From contig CM060890.1 of assembly GCA_030762935.1 (NCBI GenBank), forward strand, positions 67,830,765 through 67,894,764: a stretch of 64,000 bases of DNA, in the 5' to 3' direction. The translations under genes were made by a program, and so were the position numbers. The stretch comes from Hymenopus coronatus. Taxonomy: Eukaryota > Arthropoda > Insecta > Mantodea > Hymenopodidae. The notes under the pieces were generated by a model. That model saw nothing but the letters and a program-made list of their open reading frames with translations. It was not told the DNA's origin and made no database searches. Each line of letters begins with the position of its first letter. The stretch's first letter is position 1. Positions 1-11,435 of the stretch are shown in pieces.

Positions 1-1050
1 GAAACGGCAGCAACTTTTTATGTAGCTGTCCTTTTTCCTCACAAATGAGGAAATGTCACAACCCATTAGTGAAAATGGCAATTCCATCGGCATCTACAAT
101 GAATGTACTCTTAAATCGCACAGCTAGAAGTGAAGCGTATAAAAGTAGTAGGAGTAATGAACGGTAAAAAAAAAAAAAAAAATGTCACCCATTGCCCCAC
201 AACAAAATTTGCCTTGAGCAGGTTGCATTTTTAATGTTATGCCTGAGATATTATCGTTACTCATCTGGCAAGGACAAACTGACCATGGAACCGAAGACTC
301 TCACTGCGCTGTTGGAAATGTCCTCGTTAACCATCAAGTGTTACATTTCAACTCCTTCCTACGCTTAACCGTAATTAATGTGTATCGGTGCATGTGATAT
401 AAAGCGGCGGTCATGAAATTAATTTGCCTAGTACTAATTTTAACATGAATATCTAAGGATATACAGCATATCTTAAAGGGGATAATGAGAGATAACCTTA
501 TATTTTGCTGAAGTTTTCTGTTTTGTATAATTGTTCTAAACGCTCATGTCAACATACTTTCCGTTAGGCTGGTTAGTGAAACACTTGGCACCTCTTCCTG
601 CTAGTTTATCACCAACGTGCAACAGATACATCATGAGTTCCAACTTTCCATTATATATCCGCACCTCTTCAAATATTTCTTATCAAATCTTCAACATCTT
701 ATCGTCCGCTTTACAGTATAGACCCATTTATGTCAGAAATGATCGCCATATTTTATTGGGAATTTTCAGATTTCGCTAATAAAAATTCGCTGGTGATGGG
801 GGAAAGTTGTATAAGACCTAAATATAAAATTGAAATGATTCCATATTGTGGTTTATTTCGACACGCACACACTTCGCGTGGGTAACATTATCTCAGCTGG
901 CTATGCCGTTCACGATATAGAGATGCCAATCTATGGAATACCCGGAACTGATGTTTTTGTACTGTGTATTGATACAGTTAGTCATCTTTTCGAACTGGAA
1001 ATGTAGCAATTTGAATTGCAGCTGGTTTAATTGCTGGTCACCTCCAATTA
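1..1050. other. No gene seen; AT-rich intergenic or intronic DNA
   Basis: No open frame here resembles a known protein, and the short frames present have no start context or splice context worth reporting. A poly-A stretch lies near 166-181. I see no family A copy in this stretch. Confidence 0.5.
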
Positions 1051-1052
1051 TA

Positions 1053-1055
1053 ATG

Positions 1056-1092
<37 letters not shown>
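1053..1092. repeat. (TTA)n microsatellite
   Basis: About 13 uninterrupted ATT/TTA triplets. Similar AT-trinucleotide arrays recur at 21343, 27941 and 49139, usually at the edge of LINE or SINE fragments, so this may be the tail of a retroposon. The poly-isoleucine reading frame it creates is not a gene. Confidence 0.9.
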
Positions 1093-1093
<1 letters not shown>

Positions 1094-1152
1094 AAATAAT
1101 AAAGAAAAACACCAACAATATCTGGCCCATCTTGTTTTATTATAACAAATTC

Positions 1153-1510
1153 TACTGGGTAGGTAGAGTGAGACTGAAAAATGCAATGCCATAGCCGGGA
1201 CTTGAACCACGGATCTCCCGGTCTCTAGCCGGTTGCTCTAACACTGGGTTACCATTATAGTTGGCTATACTATGAATCCTGGAACGACATTGTAAGTCGC
1301 CATTAGGGTATGTCATATCAAAGTAATTTTGAGATCACCTTGTGGTATAGCTGGAAACTTGTGAGTCAGTTGGGGAATGTAATGCTATGCCGGCATGTTG
1401 CCATGGTACCTTAGATGTAGGAGAGCAACTGGCTAGAGACCGGAAGATCCGCGGTTCAAGTCCCAGCTATGGCATTGCATTTTTCAGTCTGACTCTACCT
1501 ATCCAACTCC
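1153..1510. repeat. Inverted pair of tRNA-derived SINE-like units
   Basis: The left arm (1153-1242) reads as a tRNA-like unit on the minus strand and the right arm (1422-1510) as the same unit on the plus strand, with about 180 bp between them. I count only about eight differences over the roughly 88-base arms. Each arm carries a GGTTCAAGTCC B-box. The unit is followed by non-tRNA sequence (GGCATTGCATTTTTCAGTCT), which argues for a SINE rather than a functional tRNA gene. The pair could fold into a long stem. Confidence 0.75.
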
Positions 1511-1512
1511 TG

Positions 1513-2955
1513 TCCTACACATGGATTGTGTAAAAAAGCATTTAAATCAACAAATTCTACTATTTATATCAAAAGGATGCTTGATTAATCTTCCTGGAGT
1601 AGCATCAGTTTTCACTCCAATATTTGGAATTGTTCACAAATACCGCCAGACGGTGACGCAATTAAGGGTCCTAAGACGCAAAGCCTAGCTGAAGGATGTT
1701 TTGAGAAGTTTGGTAACGTGTCAGTTACAGCCTAAACGGGAGATGGAAATCCGCTAGATGGTTGGATTGAAACTGCGACTTCATAGATTCTTCGGCTATA
1801 ATCTGGTTCATTTCAGTTTACGCTTCACAGATCCCTTGGTTGTAAAGGACTTAATTTGATACTGCACGGCTTTCGAAAAATAAATAAATATATCAAAGAT
1901 ATTCGCACTCTCTGTTACAAAATTGATGCGCAGGCCAATTGAATTGTGTAGTGCATAAACTAATACAAATTAATTATTCAATTTTCCTTTTGTTAACGAT
2001 GTCTCCAATACTCTTTATTAGCTCTAATCAAATATAACACTTAATTATTGCTGTCTTTGTTCGTAGACGCTTCATCTGGCCACATTTTAAGGACTGCGCG
2101 GATATATTTGGGTGGAGAGGTTATACTTCATGTTCTAATTCAGCTTTGACTTAGGGTACCTCCGTTATGTAATTGTCTTTTCTTTGGCTTTGAGCACTAC
2201 CCACGGATTTTCAACCGTTCAATTACATATACATAAATGCTAAAGAAAACACCAAGGCGTATTAGAAGAAATGGAGAGAGCATTTAATGAGAGTAATAGG
2301 GAAAGAATGCCGAAAAGAAATGTCCTATGTAACTCAAGAGGAAAATTAGACTCAAAAATAGGCTCACACAATAGTAATGGTATCTGATAGATCTTTTGGC
2401 ATTCGTCGAAGTTAACTGTATACACGAATATGAGTAAGTGTGGCACTAGTTAGTGTAGGCCATCATTTCATTAGTCATTATCATCATAATCACCAGCATC
2501 ATAAACCTCTTGTGAACAGAAAGGCAACGCCATTGCAACTGCTTGCAGTATTGAATTCTAAGATATGTAATTAGCCTGGAAATTTAAATCGATTATAAAG
2601 GTATCTTGATACCGATATAAAAGGCTGACTATATCTGAAATTGTAGCAGTATTTTAAACAAGCCCCTGTCTACATCTATGACATTCTAAGAAGATCATCG
2701 ACATTGAGAAAATCAATTATGAGTACTACTAATGGGCAGTGTTCGATGCAAATCTAACTTTAGCTGAGTAACCCCATAATTGCTATAATATGACTTAGCA
2801 CGTACACTACTTTATTTTGTATGGGTAAGACATACTATATTTAAGAAGAGGCGCATTCAGTCAAGGGAATTTGTTTTCAAAATCACAGGAAGTGCTTTAG
2901 CTACAATGAGATAATCTCAAACGCAATAAGCTAAGACTTCTAGAGTTTTGACGTG
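1513..2955. other. No gene seen; old repeat material
   Basis: No convincing coding sequence. A segment at about 1785-1960 (CGGCTATAATCTGGTTCATT at its start, CAGGCCAATT near its end) recurs in two parts at about 3594-3690 and 4565-4690. It is therefore a dispersed repeat (called family B here). Confidence 0.4.
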
Positions 2956-2959
2956 GCAT

Positions 2960-3330
2960 TTCTAGGGCTGAGTATCACCACCACCACCACTACCGCCTTC
3001 TTCAGCTGCTCCGGTGCGAGCGCTGTGGACCCCGAACACCCGTGGTACTTCCGGCGTCCCTCCTGAAAGGGAGCTGTTCGGATTAGGTTGGACTCGACGT
3101 GGCAGTGGCTGGTACCAGTGGGAGATTGGGTACGTCTGGGCGGTGGCATCTGGGCGACCTTTACAGGCCTAGCGGAAAAAAAATCCACTGACTTGTCCTG
3201 GGTTGGCACGCATCCCTGAGTAATCAGGTTATGCACGATTGTTTCAGACAACCACCACCACATGCTACCACCACCTCTGTTTATAAATGGTGTATCTGCA
3301 GAGTGTTGGTATCCGGATGCGGTACTATGA
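2960..3330 (-). other. GC-rich island with (CCA)n, possible retroposon
   Basis: This block is clearly richer in G+C than its surroundings. On the minus strand it runs into a GGT/GTG trinucleotide tail at 2978-2998, which looks like the 3' end of a SINE- or LINE-type insertion. A 140-codon minus-strand frame covers it, but the translation is low complexity (WWW, then a poly-valine run) and matches no family I know. It could instead be an exon, but no good splice pair is visible. Confidence 0.3.
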
Positions 3331-3414
3331 CTTATTTTGAACCATACATTGTAGCAAGTCAACTAAATGTGTTATAACAATAATTAAGAGTTTGTCCTAT
3401 AAACATTATCTGTT

Positions 3415-3600
3415 GTATTCACATGACCTTCTCCACCTATTCTCCAACAAACTATTCTTACAAAATCTTATTAGTTATTACTATTTCAACCATGATGTGC
3501 AATGTACATAGTAGGTACAGAAGGTATCGTATTCCAGCCAATTATTTAATACCGGGATTTCATCGGAGATACATGTTTTGTGTTCCCCTGAATCTTTCGG
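3415..3600. mobile_element. Family A end fragments
   Basis: Two short pieces of the dominant repeat. A minus-oriented end (TTCACATGACCTTCTCCACC) at about 3417-3465 abuts a plus-oriented 5' end at about 3486-3593 that contains the GTACATAGT hairpin and the AATTATTTAATACCGGGATT segment. Both are diverged. Family B sequence follows directly. Confidence 0.6.
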
Positions 3601-3699
3601 CTATACTCTGGTTCGTCTCACATAGATCCCTAGGTTTTGTGTTTTACCTCCCGTTATTTTGGATATACGCTTCGCTTGCCTTATGGGCTCTATTCAAAT

Positions 3700-4500
3700 G
3701 CCTTTCTATTGCTGTTCCACAAACACACTTTTCTTACAAAGCTTTATTGTTTGTCGACGTCAATCTAATAGAGATAAACATTAGCAGAATTTGTCTTTAT
3801 TACTTGCTTCTTTAAAAGTGGAATACATTAGGCTAAAGCGACAAGCTAATATTTAAAAAGCTCTGGTCGCTATGTGAAAAAATTGAAATTTGGTTCTATG
3901 TACTCGCCAATGGAAATGGAATGAAGGATGACATCCCGTTTGAGAAAAGTTTGAGTACTTTAAAATTGAAACAAATAACAAAGAATATCTTTGAAACGGT
4001 TTAATCTAGAAATACTGTATATGGCAAAGCTTGTGTTTTAACGAGATCTATATTTTCTGTGAAATTATATCTGTTACAATCTACCAGTTATAAAATAGTC
4101 ATCCAGAATGAAGAGGCTTTTAGAGGCCATTTCCAGAAAATTCAAAATATTAATTTCGTTTGTCATGAAAATGTCTTAAACATGTGGCACTTTAAACAAA
4201 ATCGTTAGGGGCATTGTTGAGAAAATACATTTTTTTGAAAAAATGTACCATGTGAAGGATAGTTCGGGTATGGGAAATTTCTTGAAAACCTTTGTGTCGC
4301 ATCCTTGGAAGAAAGTGAACTTAAATACCAAGTTTGGTAACTCCTCGACTTTTTGTTTTTGAGTTATGCTCTCCACACACACCCATATACGGACGGATCT
4401 TTTTCTAAAAATGCTTCTTTTTTATTTCAGGGGACTATCACTATCGAATTTTTGGATGGAATACATAATCTTCTACATCTACTATGTACATTAGGTATGC
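3700..4500 (-). mobile_element. Family A copy, old and diverged
   Basis: It follows the family consensus from the TTGCTTCTTTAAAAGTGGAA segment (near 3805) through the TACCAAGTTTGG segment (near 4328) to the hairpin end near 4480. Many small indels mark it as an old copy. Family B pieces lie on both sides (about 3594-3690 and 4565-4690), so this copy may have inserted into a family B repeat. Confidence 0.75.
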
Positions 4501-4744
4501 GTACTGGAGGAAATAATAACAAGTATAAAAGGATCCTAGATTTATATATTATGTATTTGTTTTGTGAATGGATAATCCACTGTTTTCGAAAAATAAATAC
4601 ATATATCAAACAAATTCGTATTTTTGAAGACGTTCGGAAGCGAGCGATGTATATTGTCCTCCAAAATTGAGGTACAGGCCAATTATTAAGCATTTTGGGA
4701 AAAATAATTGGCTTAGAAATACTTTTATTACATACTTGTACATA

Positions 4745-5003
4745 CCCAGAAGTAAGTGAATACAATGTGCTAAAGCGATGGTCATTTATTTTAAGATCTA
4801 GTCACTTTCTGATGCATTGATCAGTTCTCTTTGCTTGATCAGGAGAAAGAAACCTGAATAACGAATTTGCATTAGAGAAGTGTATACATATATTAACATT
4901 GAAACCAATAACTAAGAATATCTTGGAAACGGTTAACTCAACAACAAATTTGATTGACGTAAGATGTATGTTTTAACGAGATCTACATTTTTCGTGAATA
5001 GCA

Positions 5004-5052
<49 letters not shown>

Positions 5053-5464
5053 TCTCTCTCATGGTCATGCGAAAGTCATCCAGAATGAATGGGACTTCAG
5101 AGCTCATTTTTAGAAAATTCAAGATATGCATTTGATTTGGCATAAAATCTTCATCAAAATTGTTATAGTCAGTTTTGAAAAAATAAAAAATCTCGAAAAA
5201 TGTTCCATGTAGAGGGTAGCTTGAAAATATACGCGACGCATCCCTAAGATCGCAGCTGGTTTTAGTATTAAGTAAGATATTTAACAAGATTTTCGTATTT
5301 GAGCTTAGCTATTCACAGACACTCGGACACATACACAGATGTTTTTATAACACTTTTTAGTGTTTTTCATTTTTTCAGGAGACCTCAAAAAATATATTTT
5401 CGCTGAAATCTCGGTATCGGATTTTGGGATGGAATATAGTACCTTCTGTATCTAATGTCCTCTA

Positions 5465-5470
<6 letters not shown>
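4745..5470 (-). mobile_element. Family A copy with internal CT expansion
   Basis: A diverged minus-oriented copy. Recognisable blocks include TTTTAACGAGATCTACATTT near 4972, TCCAGAATGAATGGGACTTC near 5078 and GAAATCTCGGTATCGGATTT near 5406. A (CT)n array at about 5007-5060 has expanded inside it. A second (CT)n array follows its end. Confidence 0.75.
5007..5060. repeat. (CT)n microsatellite
   Basis: About 26 near-perfect CT dinucleotides. On the minus strand they give an Arg-Glu run in a 104-codon frame, which is an artefact of the microsatellite. Confidence 0.95.

Positions 5471-5539
<69 letters not shown>
5467..5539. repeat. (CT)n followed by (AT)n microsatellite
   Basis: A compound array of about 20 CT units then about 15 AT units, immediately beyond the end of the preceding family A copy. 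Confidence 0.95.
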
Positions 5540-5545
<6 letters not shown>

Positions 5546-5874
5546 TTCGTAGGCAGGTACCTTGTTAATTATTTCTTGGTATTGAGTAAATAACAGCGTA
5601 AAAAAGTCTTATTTTGAAACATTTAAATACAGTCTTACTTCTATTCCAATAATTATAATGCCTTTATCTTCCAATAAGTATTGTTTCAAAATAGTTTCAA
5701 TCTGCAATTGCATTCATTTACGTGAGACGATGAATATGCATCCTTCAAAGTGAACATCACTGTATACATATGAAGCCACCACATTTTATGCATACACAAA
5801 CGTAGTCGGCTTATCTTCCCCGCATTTAGGATTGACACCCCTCTAGGACTTACAAGCGGATGCCTAGAGGTTAG

Positions 5875-6100
5875 AACTTGGAACGAATGGTCGCCCGTAG
5901 GCAGGCATGAGCATGAGGAAGTGGATGACATAAAATGCAATCGAAATGGATGATAGGAAAGGTGATGATGGAGCAATTGGTAGAATGTGGCGGGGGAAAC
6001 CGGAAATTTCGGAGAAAACCCGCACAGACGCCACTTCGTCCACCACAAATCCCACATGCGGGCGCATTGGATCGAACACGGCGCCGCCTGGCACACATAA
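5875..6100 (-). mobile_element. tRNA-derived SINE, family S3
   Basis: The minus strand carries a tRNA-like head with a B-box (GTTCGATCC) near 6065-6080. The body matches three other copies in this window, at 13335-13500 (minus), 19690-19800 (minus) and 40300-40590 (plus). The shared body includes CCGGTTTCCCCCGCC and TTGCTCCATCAT. Overlapping short frames on both strands are artefacts. Confidence 0.75.
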
Positions 6101-7510
6101 ACAAGCGGGAATATTGCACGGACAAATGGTATTCCGAACTGTTCTAATAGTTGTCAACGGAATCACTGTAAATTACTGCTTTCTACGCTAGTTAGAAGTT
6201 GACGTGATAAAAGCGCATAAGGGTATTTGTAATATTTTGGACTACAAATAGCGTGATCGGTAGCAACATTCTTTCCTTTATATCCTCGAGCTGCTTCACA
6301 GCCTGGTTCTCCATTGAAAATATTTATAACCATAAACGGAGACTTCTGAATTTTCAAGTTTGATTATATGACATTATGAATCATGTTTATTCTTTATTTT
6401 TACAATGTTTCGCGACTAATATTAAACAGGTATCCGTCTCGCCCGTGAAAAAATAAACTATAATTGTTATTCCTTGTCTCGTCTAATATGCCGAAGATGT
6501 GAGCGACCTTACTTAAGGTCACCATTAGTCTTTGAGAAAGTATTGTGTTGGACAGCGAACCAGCGAAGTCGTCATATCCACCTTAGAATTGCACCATACA
6601 TTTCATTGATAGCATACTTCGCTTTCACTGCAGGGAGCTTGGTATCTACCGCAACGCACTGGCACTAGTCTCATCATCCTTGATAAACCAGAGCGCCATT
6701 ACAATATAATATTTATAAATGTTCCTTCTGTATGTTCCTTTCTCTTCATAAAAACAATATTAATATCCATATATTTATATGCCCAGACCTCAACAAAAAT
6801 TAACATGATGATACTTGTCAAGTTATTTAAAAATTGTAATAATACTAATAATTATTTTTTCACAACGATTTTATTAAAATCTCCTCTCGTAAGCTAATTC
6901 TTCTGACGAAAAATAAGGCAACTAGAAAATATAGTGCAAGTATAGAATGCATTTCGTTGAAATATGCAGTTATCCTTAAATTTTTGGTGGGCACTGTAAT
7001 TAGTTCGAGCTTTTGTGGTTTCCTCGTGAAAATATCAGAGTAATATAGATCTTTTTCAACATCCCTTACAGCCATACTAAGTTTAAAGAATGAGGCTCAG
7101 AAGTTAATTTCCTCCATCATAAGTGCTTCTGAGTAGGATTCAAATATTGAGTAAAGTGTACGCAGAATAACTTTATTTAGCTGAACCAGGTAAGGCGCTA
7201 ATACAGATACATAGTATGAAAAATATATCATCAAAATTTCTTTCGTTAATTATGCAAAAAACGACTTTCTTTACTCCTAGAATCAGTACATCAGTATGGA
7301 CTTAAACCAGACAGGGAGAATAAGTTAATATAAGTTAGTTTCTACAAAAGATTTTGTCTTTAACTGTTGTAGAGCTTCGTACCGGTCATTAGGTTATTTT
7401 TCCCTTCTGTATTTGGAAAACACGAATCCAGTAAATCAACAGTAATGTATATGGTGGATAGAGGAGTTTTAATTTCAGGTCTTCCCTCGCTCAAAAAATC
7501 TGTTCTCTAC
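6101..7510. other. No gene recognised
   Basis: AT-rich sequence without a recognised repeat copy. A minus-strand frame at 6860-7075 was inspected as a possible exon and not accepted, because no usable donor site follows it. Confidence 0.4.
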
Positions 7511-7519
7511 ATCTTTGTG

Positions 7520-8085
7520 ACGAATTGTTGTTAGAAACTTATTCTTCTATCTATTTCATGCTAATCGAGATAAACCTTAGCAGAATTGTCAACTCCATAA
7601 AAACGGTATGACATGAATTGTGTGTTTTAGTAAGATCTACATTTTTTGTTTAAGAAGGTTTACAAGTTATACAAAATTTAGCAAACTTCATCCAGAATAA
7701 AGAGGTCTTCACAGGCTATTCTCAGAACAATTCAGATGTACAATTTATTTGTCATGTAAATATCTTTAATATACAGAATATTAATTAACATAGCCATTAT
7801 TTAAAAATAATCAAAATGTTTGTAGTTTGGGGTGGGAGAAGTTTCTTCAAAATCTTTGTTTCACATCCCTGAGAGATACTAAACTTAAATACCAAGTTTG
7901 GTATTTTACCGAATTTTCATTTGATTTATCGTGTTCACTGACACACCTTCACACGGAACTTTTTCTAAAAATGCTTCTCTGAATACAGGGACCCTAAAAA
8001 TGTATTTTAGGTGAAGTCTCGGTGTCGAAATTTTGGGTGGAATGCAATACCTCTTTAACTATATACTATGTAGATAAAGTAGGAA
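7520..8085 (-). mobile_element. Family A copy, internal deletion
   Basis: It starts at the TTCATGCTAATCGAGAT segment and jumps from TTAGCAGAATTG to AACTCCATAAAAACGGTATG, so about 200 bp of the consensus is missing. It continues through AAATACCAAGTTTGGTATTT near 7889 and ends in the hairpin and GTAGATAAAGTAGG at about 8085. Confidence 0.85.
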
Positions 8086-8402
8086 AACTCAAAGGTGCTA
8101 GTGAAACACGAATATACACATAAAATCACAAGTTAAACATAAACAGCTTCACCTCTTCTGTCCTATACATAAATGTTGAACATTGGAGTTTGGACAGTAG
8201 GTTACGAGGAGTAAATGCATAACTTTTCAAAATTTGTAACTTTTTAAACTGTCAGATATACTATAAACGCAAGATGTAATGTTTAAGGTCAATTTCTTTA
8301 TTTCTTGCACAAGTAGAATGCAAATTTTGTCTATTACTTCCTTTAACTTTGGTGTAAATGTAACATGTATACAAGCAATTAATAATTTAATGACAAAAGC
8401 AA

Positions 8403-8434
<32 letters not shown>

Positions 8435-9548
8435 TTACCACTACCACTACTACTACTACTACTACTGATAATAATAGTAATAATAGTAACAACGTCATAA
8501 TTTCACTATTAGTGGAAGCGAACATAAAATAATACTCTAAGTTATTTAAGTTGTACTTAAATTCTGAATGTATAAGAATACTTAAATACTCGTTTCTGAG
8601 AACAATAAAACAAGTATTATAATAAATTGAATTGGTCGAAACCGCAGTAAAATTTTAGTATCATTCTATTTTGTTTATCACCAGAGAAGCAGTCACATAA
8701 TCACTGTGTACATTAAATTACAACAGACTTTCTAATTTATTCTAGGCCAATTAAGGTTTCAAAGAAACCGGTATTTTCAGAATTTATTTCTCTTTATGAG
8801 CTGATCAGCAGTTTCTCTAACCGAATCCTTTTAAGCAGACAAGAATACATTTAATTATTTCCGCAATTCATAATTTTAATACTGTGTATGCTTGAATTTT
8901 AGCGAAATTTGCTATTAATTAAATGGAAATGTTATACTTGCTTTCCTAAACAAATGGTTTTAAAATGATAAAGAAACACAGTAAAGTATTATTCAATTTA
9001 GGTAAATTAGATATAATACCATTGCATACTAGAATGCATTGCACCAGTAAGAAACATAAATGGTATATTGGCCGTAGAGCTTGCCAATAGACGTGCTGTA
9101 AGACAGTAGTGTAATCTACTTTAAAGATTCCGTACTCTAAATTCGAAAGGATTCTGTATAACTCCTTTGGAACACTATTTTTGCAACGTTTAATTTTATT
9201 ATTGAGAAACTAGATTCTTAATTTTAGTACAAAGTACACTAATGCTGTTAATTGTGAAGCAGTATATCAGATAGGTTTCCTCCACCATTCTGATTACTAG
9301 AGTTCAGTCCGGAGTCATTAAATTGCCGGATTGAGGTTCGGTGCACACAGAGAATAACTATGTTGTGATGGAGTAGGCATGGTCTCTATAGCCCGTTTCG
9401 AAACGTGTTGCACTATCTAGCATTGCTCACTGCTTGGCCTCGTTCAGTTACTCCTACCAAATAAACCATGTGAACTGAAAGAGAGCGCAGATTAAGAAAT
9501 GTCGAGAATATGAAAGGGTAGGTGTTCGACACAGAACAAACTTGTGGA
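8086..9548. other. No gene seen; contains a (CTA)n array
   Basis: The array at 8403-8466 is a CTA/ACT trinucleotide repeat that creates a poly-leucine frame. The rest is AT-rich with no recognised gene or repeat. Confidence 0.5.
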
Positions 9549-9549
9549 T

Positions 9550-10365
9550 GATGAAAAAATGTATATAGCATAAATTGTGTATTTTAACGTACTCTACATT
9601 TTTTTTGCGGCAAATTTTTGTCCATCTCTTACGGTTTAGCAGTTATTCAAAAAGTCCATAAAATTCAACCGGAATGATTCTCAGAAAATTCAAGATATAC
9701 ATTTTATTTGTCAGGTAAATATCTTTAATATACGATATTTCAACCAAAACCATTAGAGTCATTTTTGAGAAACTAACATTTTTGAAAAAAGTTCATGTAA
9801 AGGGTAGTTCGGGAGGGGGATTTTTCTCAAAATCTTCATGTTGCATCCCTGGAATATACTGAACTTCAATACCAAGTTTGGTATTTTACCGACTTTTCGT
9901 GTTCACAGACACACAGACACATGGTAATGTCGCCATCTGTGGTGTAATGGTTACCATATTAACTTCAATACCCAAGGTCGCGGGTTCAAACCCGGTGGAG
10001 GACGATGGACTTTTTCGGGTGTAAGGATATTTACACCCGAAAAAATCCATCGTCCTCCACTGGGTTTGAACCCGCGGCTTTGGGTATATGAAGTTAGCAT
10101 GGTAGCCATTACACCACTGAGGTCGACAATCCTTCGGAAGGGAAGTAAAGCCGTTGGTCCCGTGTCGTAGATTTACGGCACGTAAAAGAACCTCAAGCCT
10201 GATAGAGAGGTCTCTGAGCAAACTTAGGCAGTCTTTCACGCCCAATTTAGAATGGGACGATGAGAACCACAGCAGTTAAAGAGCGTCCATAAATAACGTG
10301 CCATTTCATTTTTTTCACACGGTCATACACACACGGACCTTTTTCTGAAAATGCTTTTTACTTTC
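9550..10365 (-). mobile_element. Family A copy interrupted by a SINE
   Basis: A minus-oriented copy runs from the ATGTATATAGCATAAATTGT segment. It is interrupted at about 9928-10310 by a palindromic SINE and resumes with CACACGGACCTTTTTCTG. It stops inside the T-run after GAAAATGCTTTT, exactly where the next, plus-oriented copy begins. Confidence 0.85.
9929..10310 (+). mobile_element. SINE S1 with head duplicated as a palindrome
   Basis: The tRNA-like head (A-box region GTGGTGTAATGGTTACC, B-box GCGGGTTCAAACCC) occupies 9929-10023 in plus orientation. It is followed after about 8 bp by a near-complete inverted copy at 10032-10127. The ordinary SINE body (TTCGGAAGGGAAGTAAAGCC onward) then runs to about 10310. 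The arms are about 95 bp and nearly 90% identical by eye. Other S1 copies at 33567 and 50026 have a single head. The frame on the minus strand here is not a gene. Confidence 0.85.
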
Positions 10366-11227
10366 GCTACACGTACTATATGCACATTGTGTATAGAGAA
10401 GGTATTGTAATACACCCACAATTCAATAACGAGATTTCACCGGAAACATATGTTTTGAGACCTGAATCCAAAAAAACAATTTTTAGAAAAATATCCCTGT
10501 GTGTGTGTGTATGTGTCTGTCTGTCTGTGGGAAGCAGAGCTCAAAAACCAAAAGTCCGTTTAATACCAAACTTGGTATTTAAGTTCAGTATCTTCCAAGG
10601 ATGCGACACGAAGATTTTCAAGAAAATCCCACCACCCCAAACTACCCTTTACATGAAAAAACTTAGAAAATTTTGATTGTCTCAAAAATGATTAACGATT
10701 TTGATTAAAATATCCTATATTAAAGATATTTACCTGACAAATAAAATATATATCCTGAACTTTCTGGGAATAGCCTCTGAAAACTACTTTATTCTGGATG
10801 AATTTTACGGAATTTTGCTTAACTGCTAAACAGTAAGATATACACATAAACTTACCTCACAAAAAATGTAGAAAAAAAAACAGTACAATTTATTTTATAT
10901 AACTTTTTCGTGGAGTTGATCGTTTTTTAGGTATTTTCGTTTTTGGTTTTAGCTTTAAAGACCTTATACTTTTCTTATACAGCAATTTGTGAACTCGTGT
11001 TCATAGAAACAAAGGAACTTCAGACACATAGTAACCAGCTTTTGACTATCCCCTTAACCTATGGTACTGGCTTATTTCGCTTCTACTTACAAAGAAGCAA
11101 GTAATAAGACTATTTCTGCTTATTTTTTCTTGGTTAGCATGAAGTAAATATTAACATAAGCTGTTTAGCAATAATTTGTCGCAGATATGTAGAGAAAGTC
11201 ATGTGAATGGATCACATCAGATTTTTT
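10366..11227 (+). mobile_element. Family A copy, nearly full length
   Basis: It begins TACTTTCGCTACACG directly in the T-run of the preceding minus-oriented copy and ends with the stem-loop and ATCAGATTTTTT. It carries the GT-rich stretch at about 10497-10530. A 98-codon frame over it is built from repeat sequence and a Cys-Val run and is not a gene. Confidence 0.9.
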
Positions 11228-11435
11228 CTCATCTTATGTATATTTAGATTGAATATAAAAGATCTTCTTCGATAAATTGTGGCAACTACTGAATGTGTAC
11301 GAATTGGCAACTTTTGTTGCAAATCAAATGTTAACAAGTAGATTTGAGTCATCTTTCAACAGAATAATACACTATACTGCAGTCAAAAAATAGTATGTTT
11401 GTTTGACACTTATCTCGCTATTACCAAGTTGTTTT

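Noticed and set aside
2940..3362. 140-codon minus-strand frame as a gene
   Set aside because: Low-complexity translation, no domain, and a simple-repeat tail that fits a retroposon better.
5686..6191. Overlapping frames of 80-136 codons on both strands
   Set aside because: They overlap SINE S3 and each other in different frames, with no recognisable domain.
6860..7075. Possible minus-strand exon (LELITVPTKNLRITAYFNE) continuing the receptor gene as its ligand-binding part
   Set aside because: No donor site follows the similar-looking part, the phase cannot be matched, and the similarity is too weak to separate from chance.
8279..8500. Poly-leucine, poly-tyrosine, poly-isoleucine and Arg-Glu frames (also 893-1210, 4973-5287, 27759-28007, 49009-49224)
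   Set aside because: They exist only because stop-free microsatellites extend the frames.
9929..10130. tRNA genes at the S1 to S5 heads
   Set aside because: The heads keep A- and B-box-like sequence but continue into repeated non-tRNA bodies and lack convincing acceptor stems, so they are SINE promoters.
10380..10676. Recurring frames with peptides such as NLVFKFSIFQGCDTK at many positions (also 4262, 14075, 19263, 35777, 36020, 37886, 41264, 42862, 58121)
   Set aside because: They are translations of the same segment of family A in different copies, broken by indels in most copies, with no conserved start and no sign of selection on the protein.
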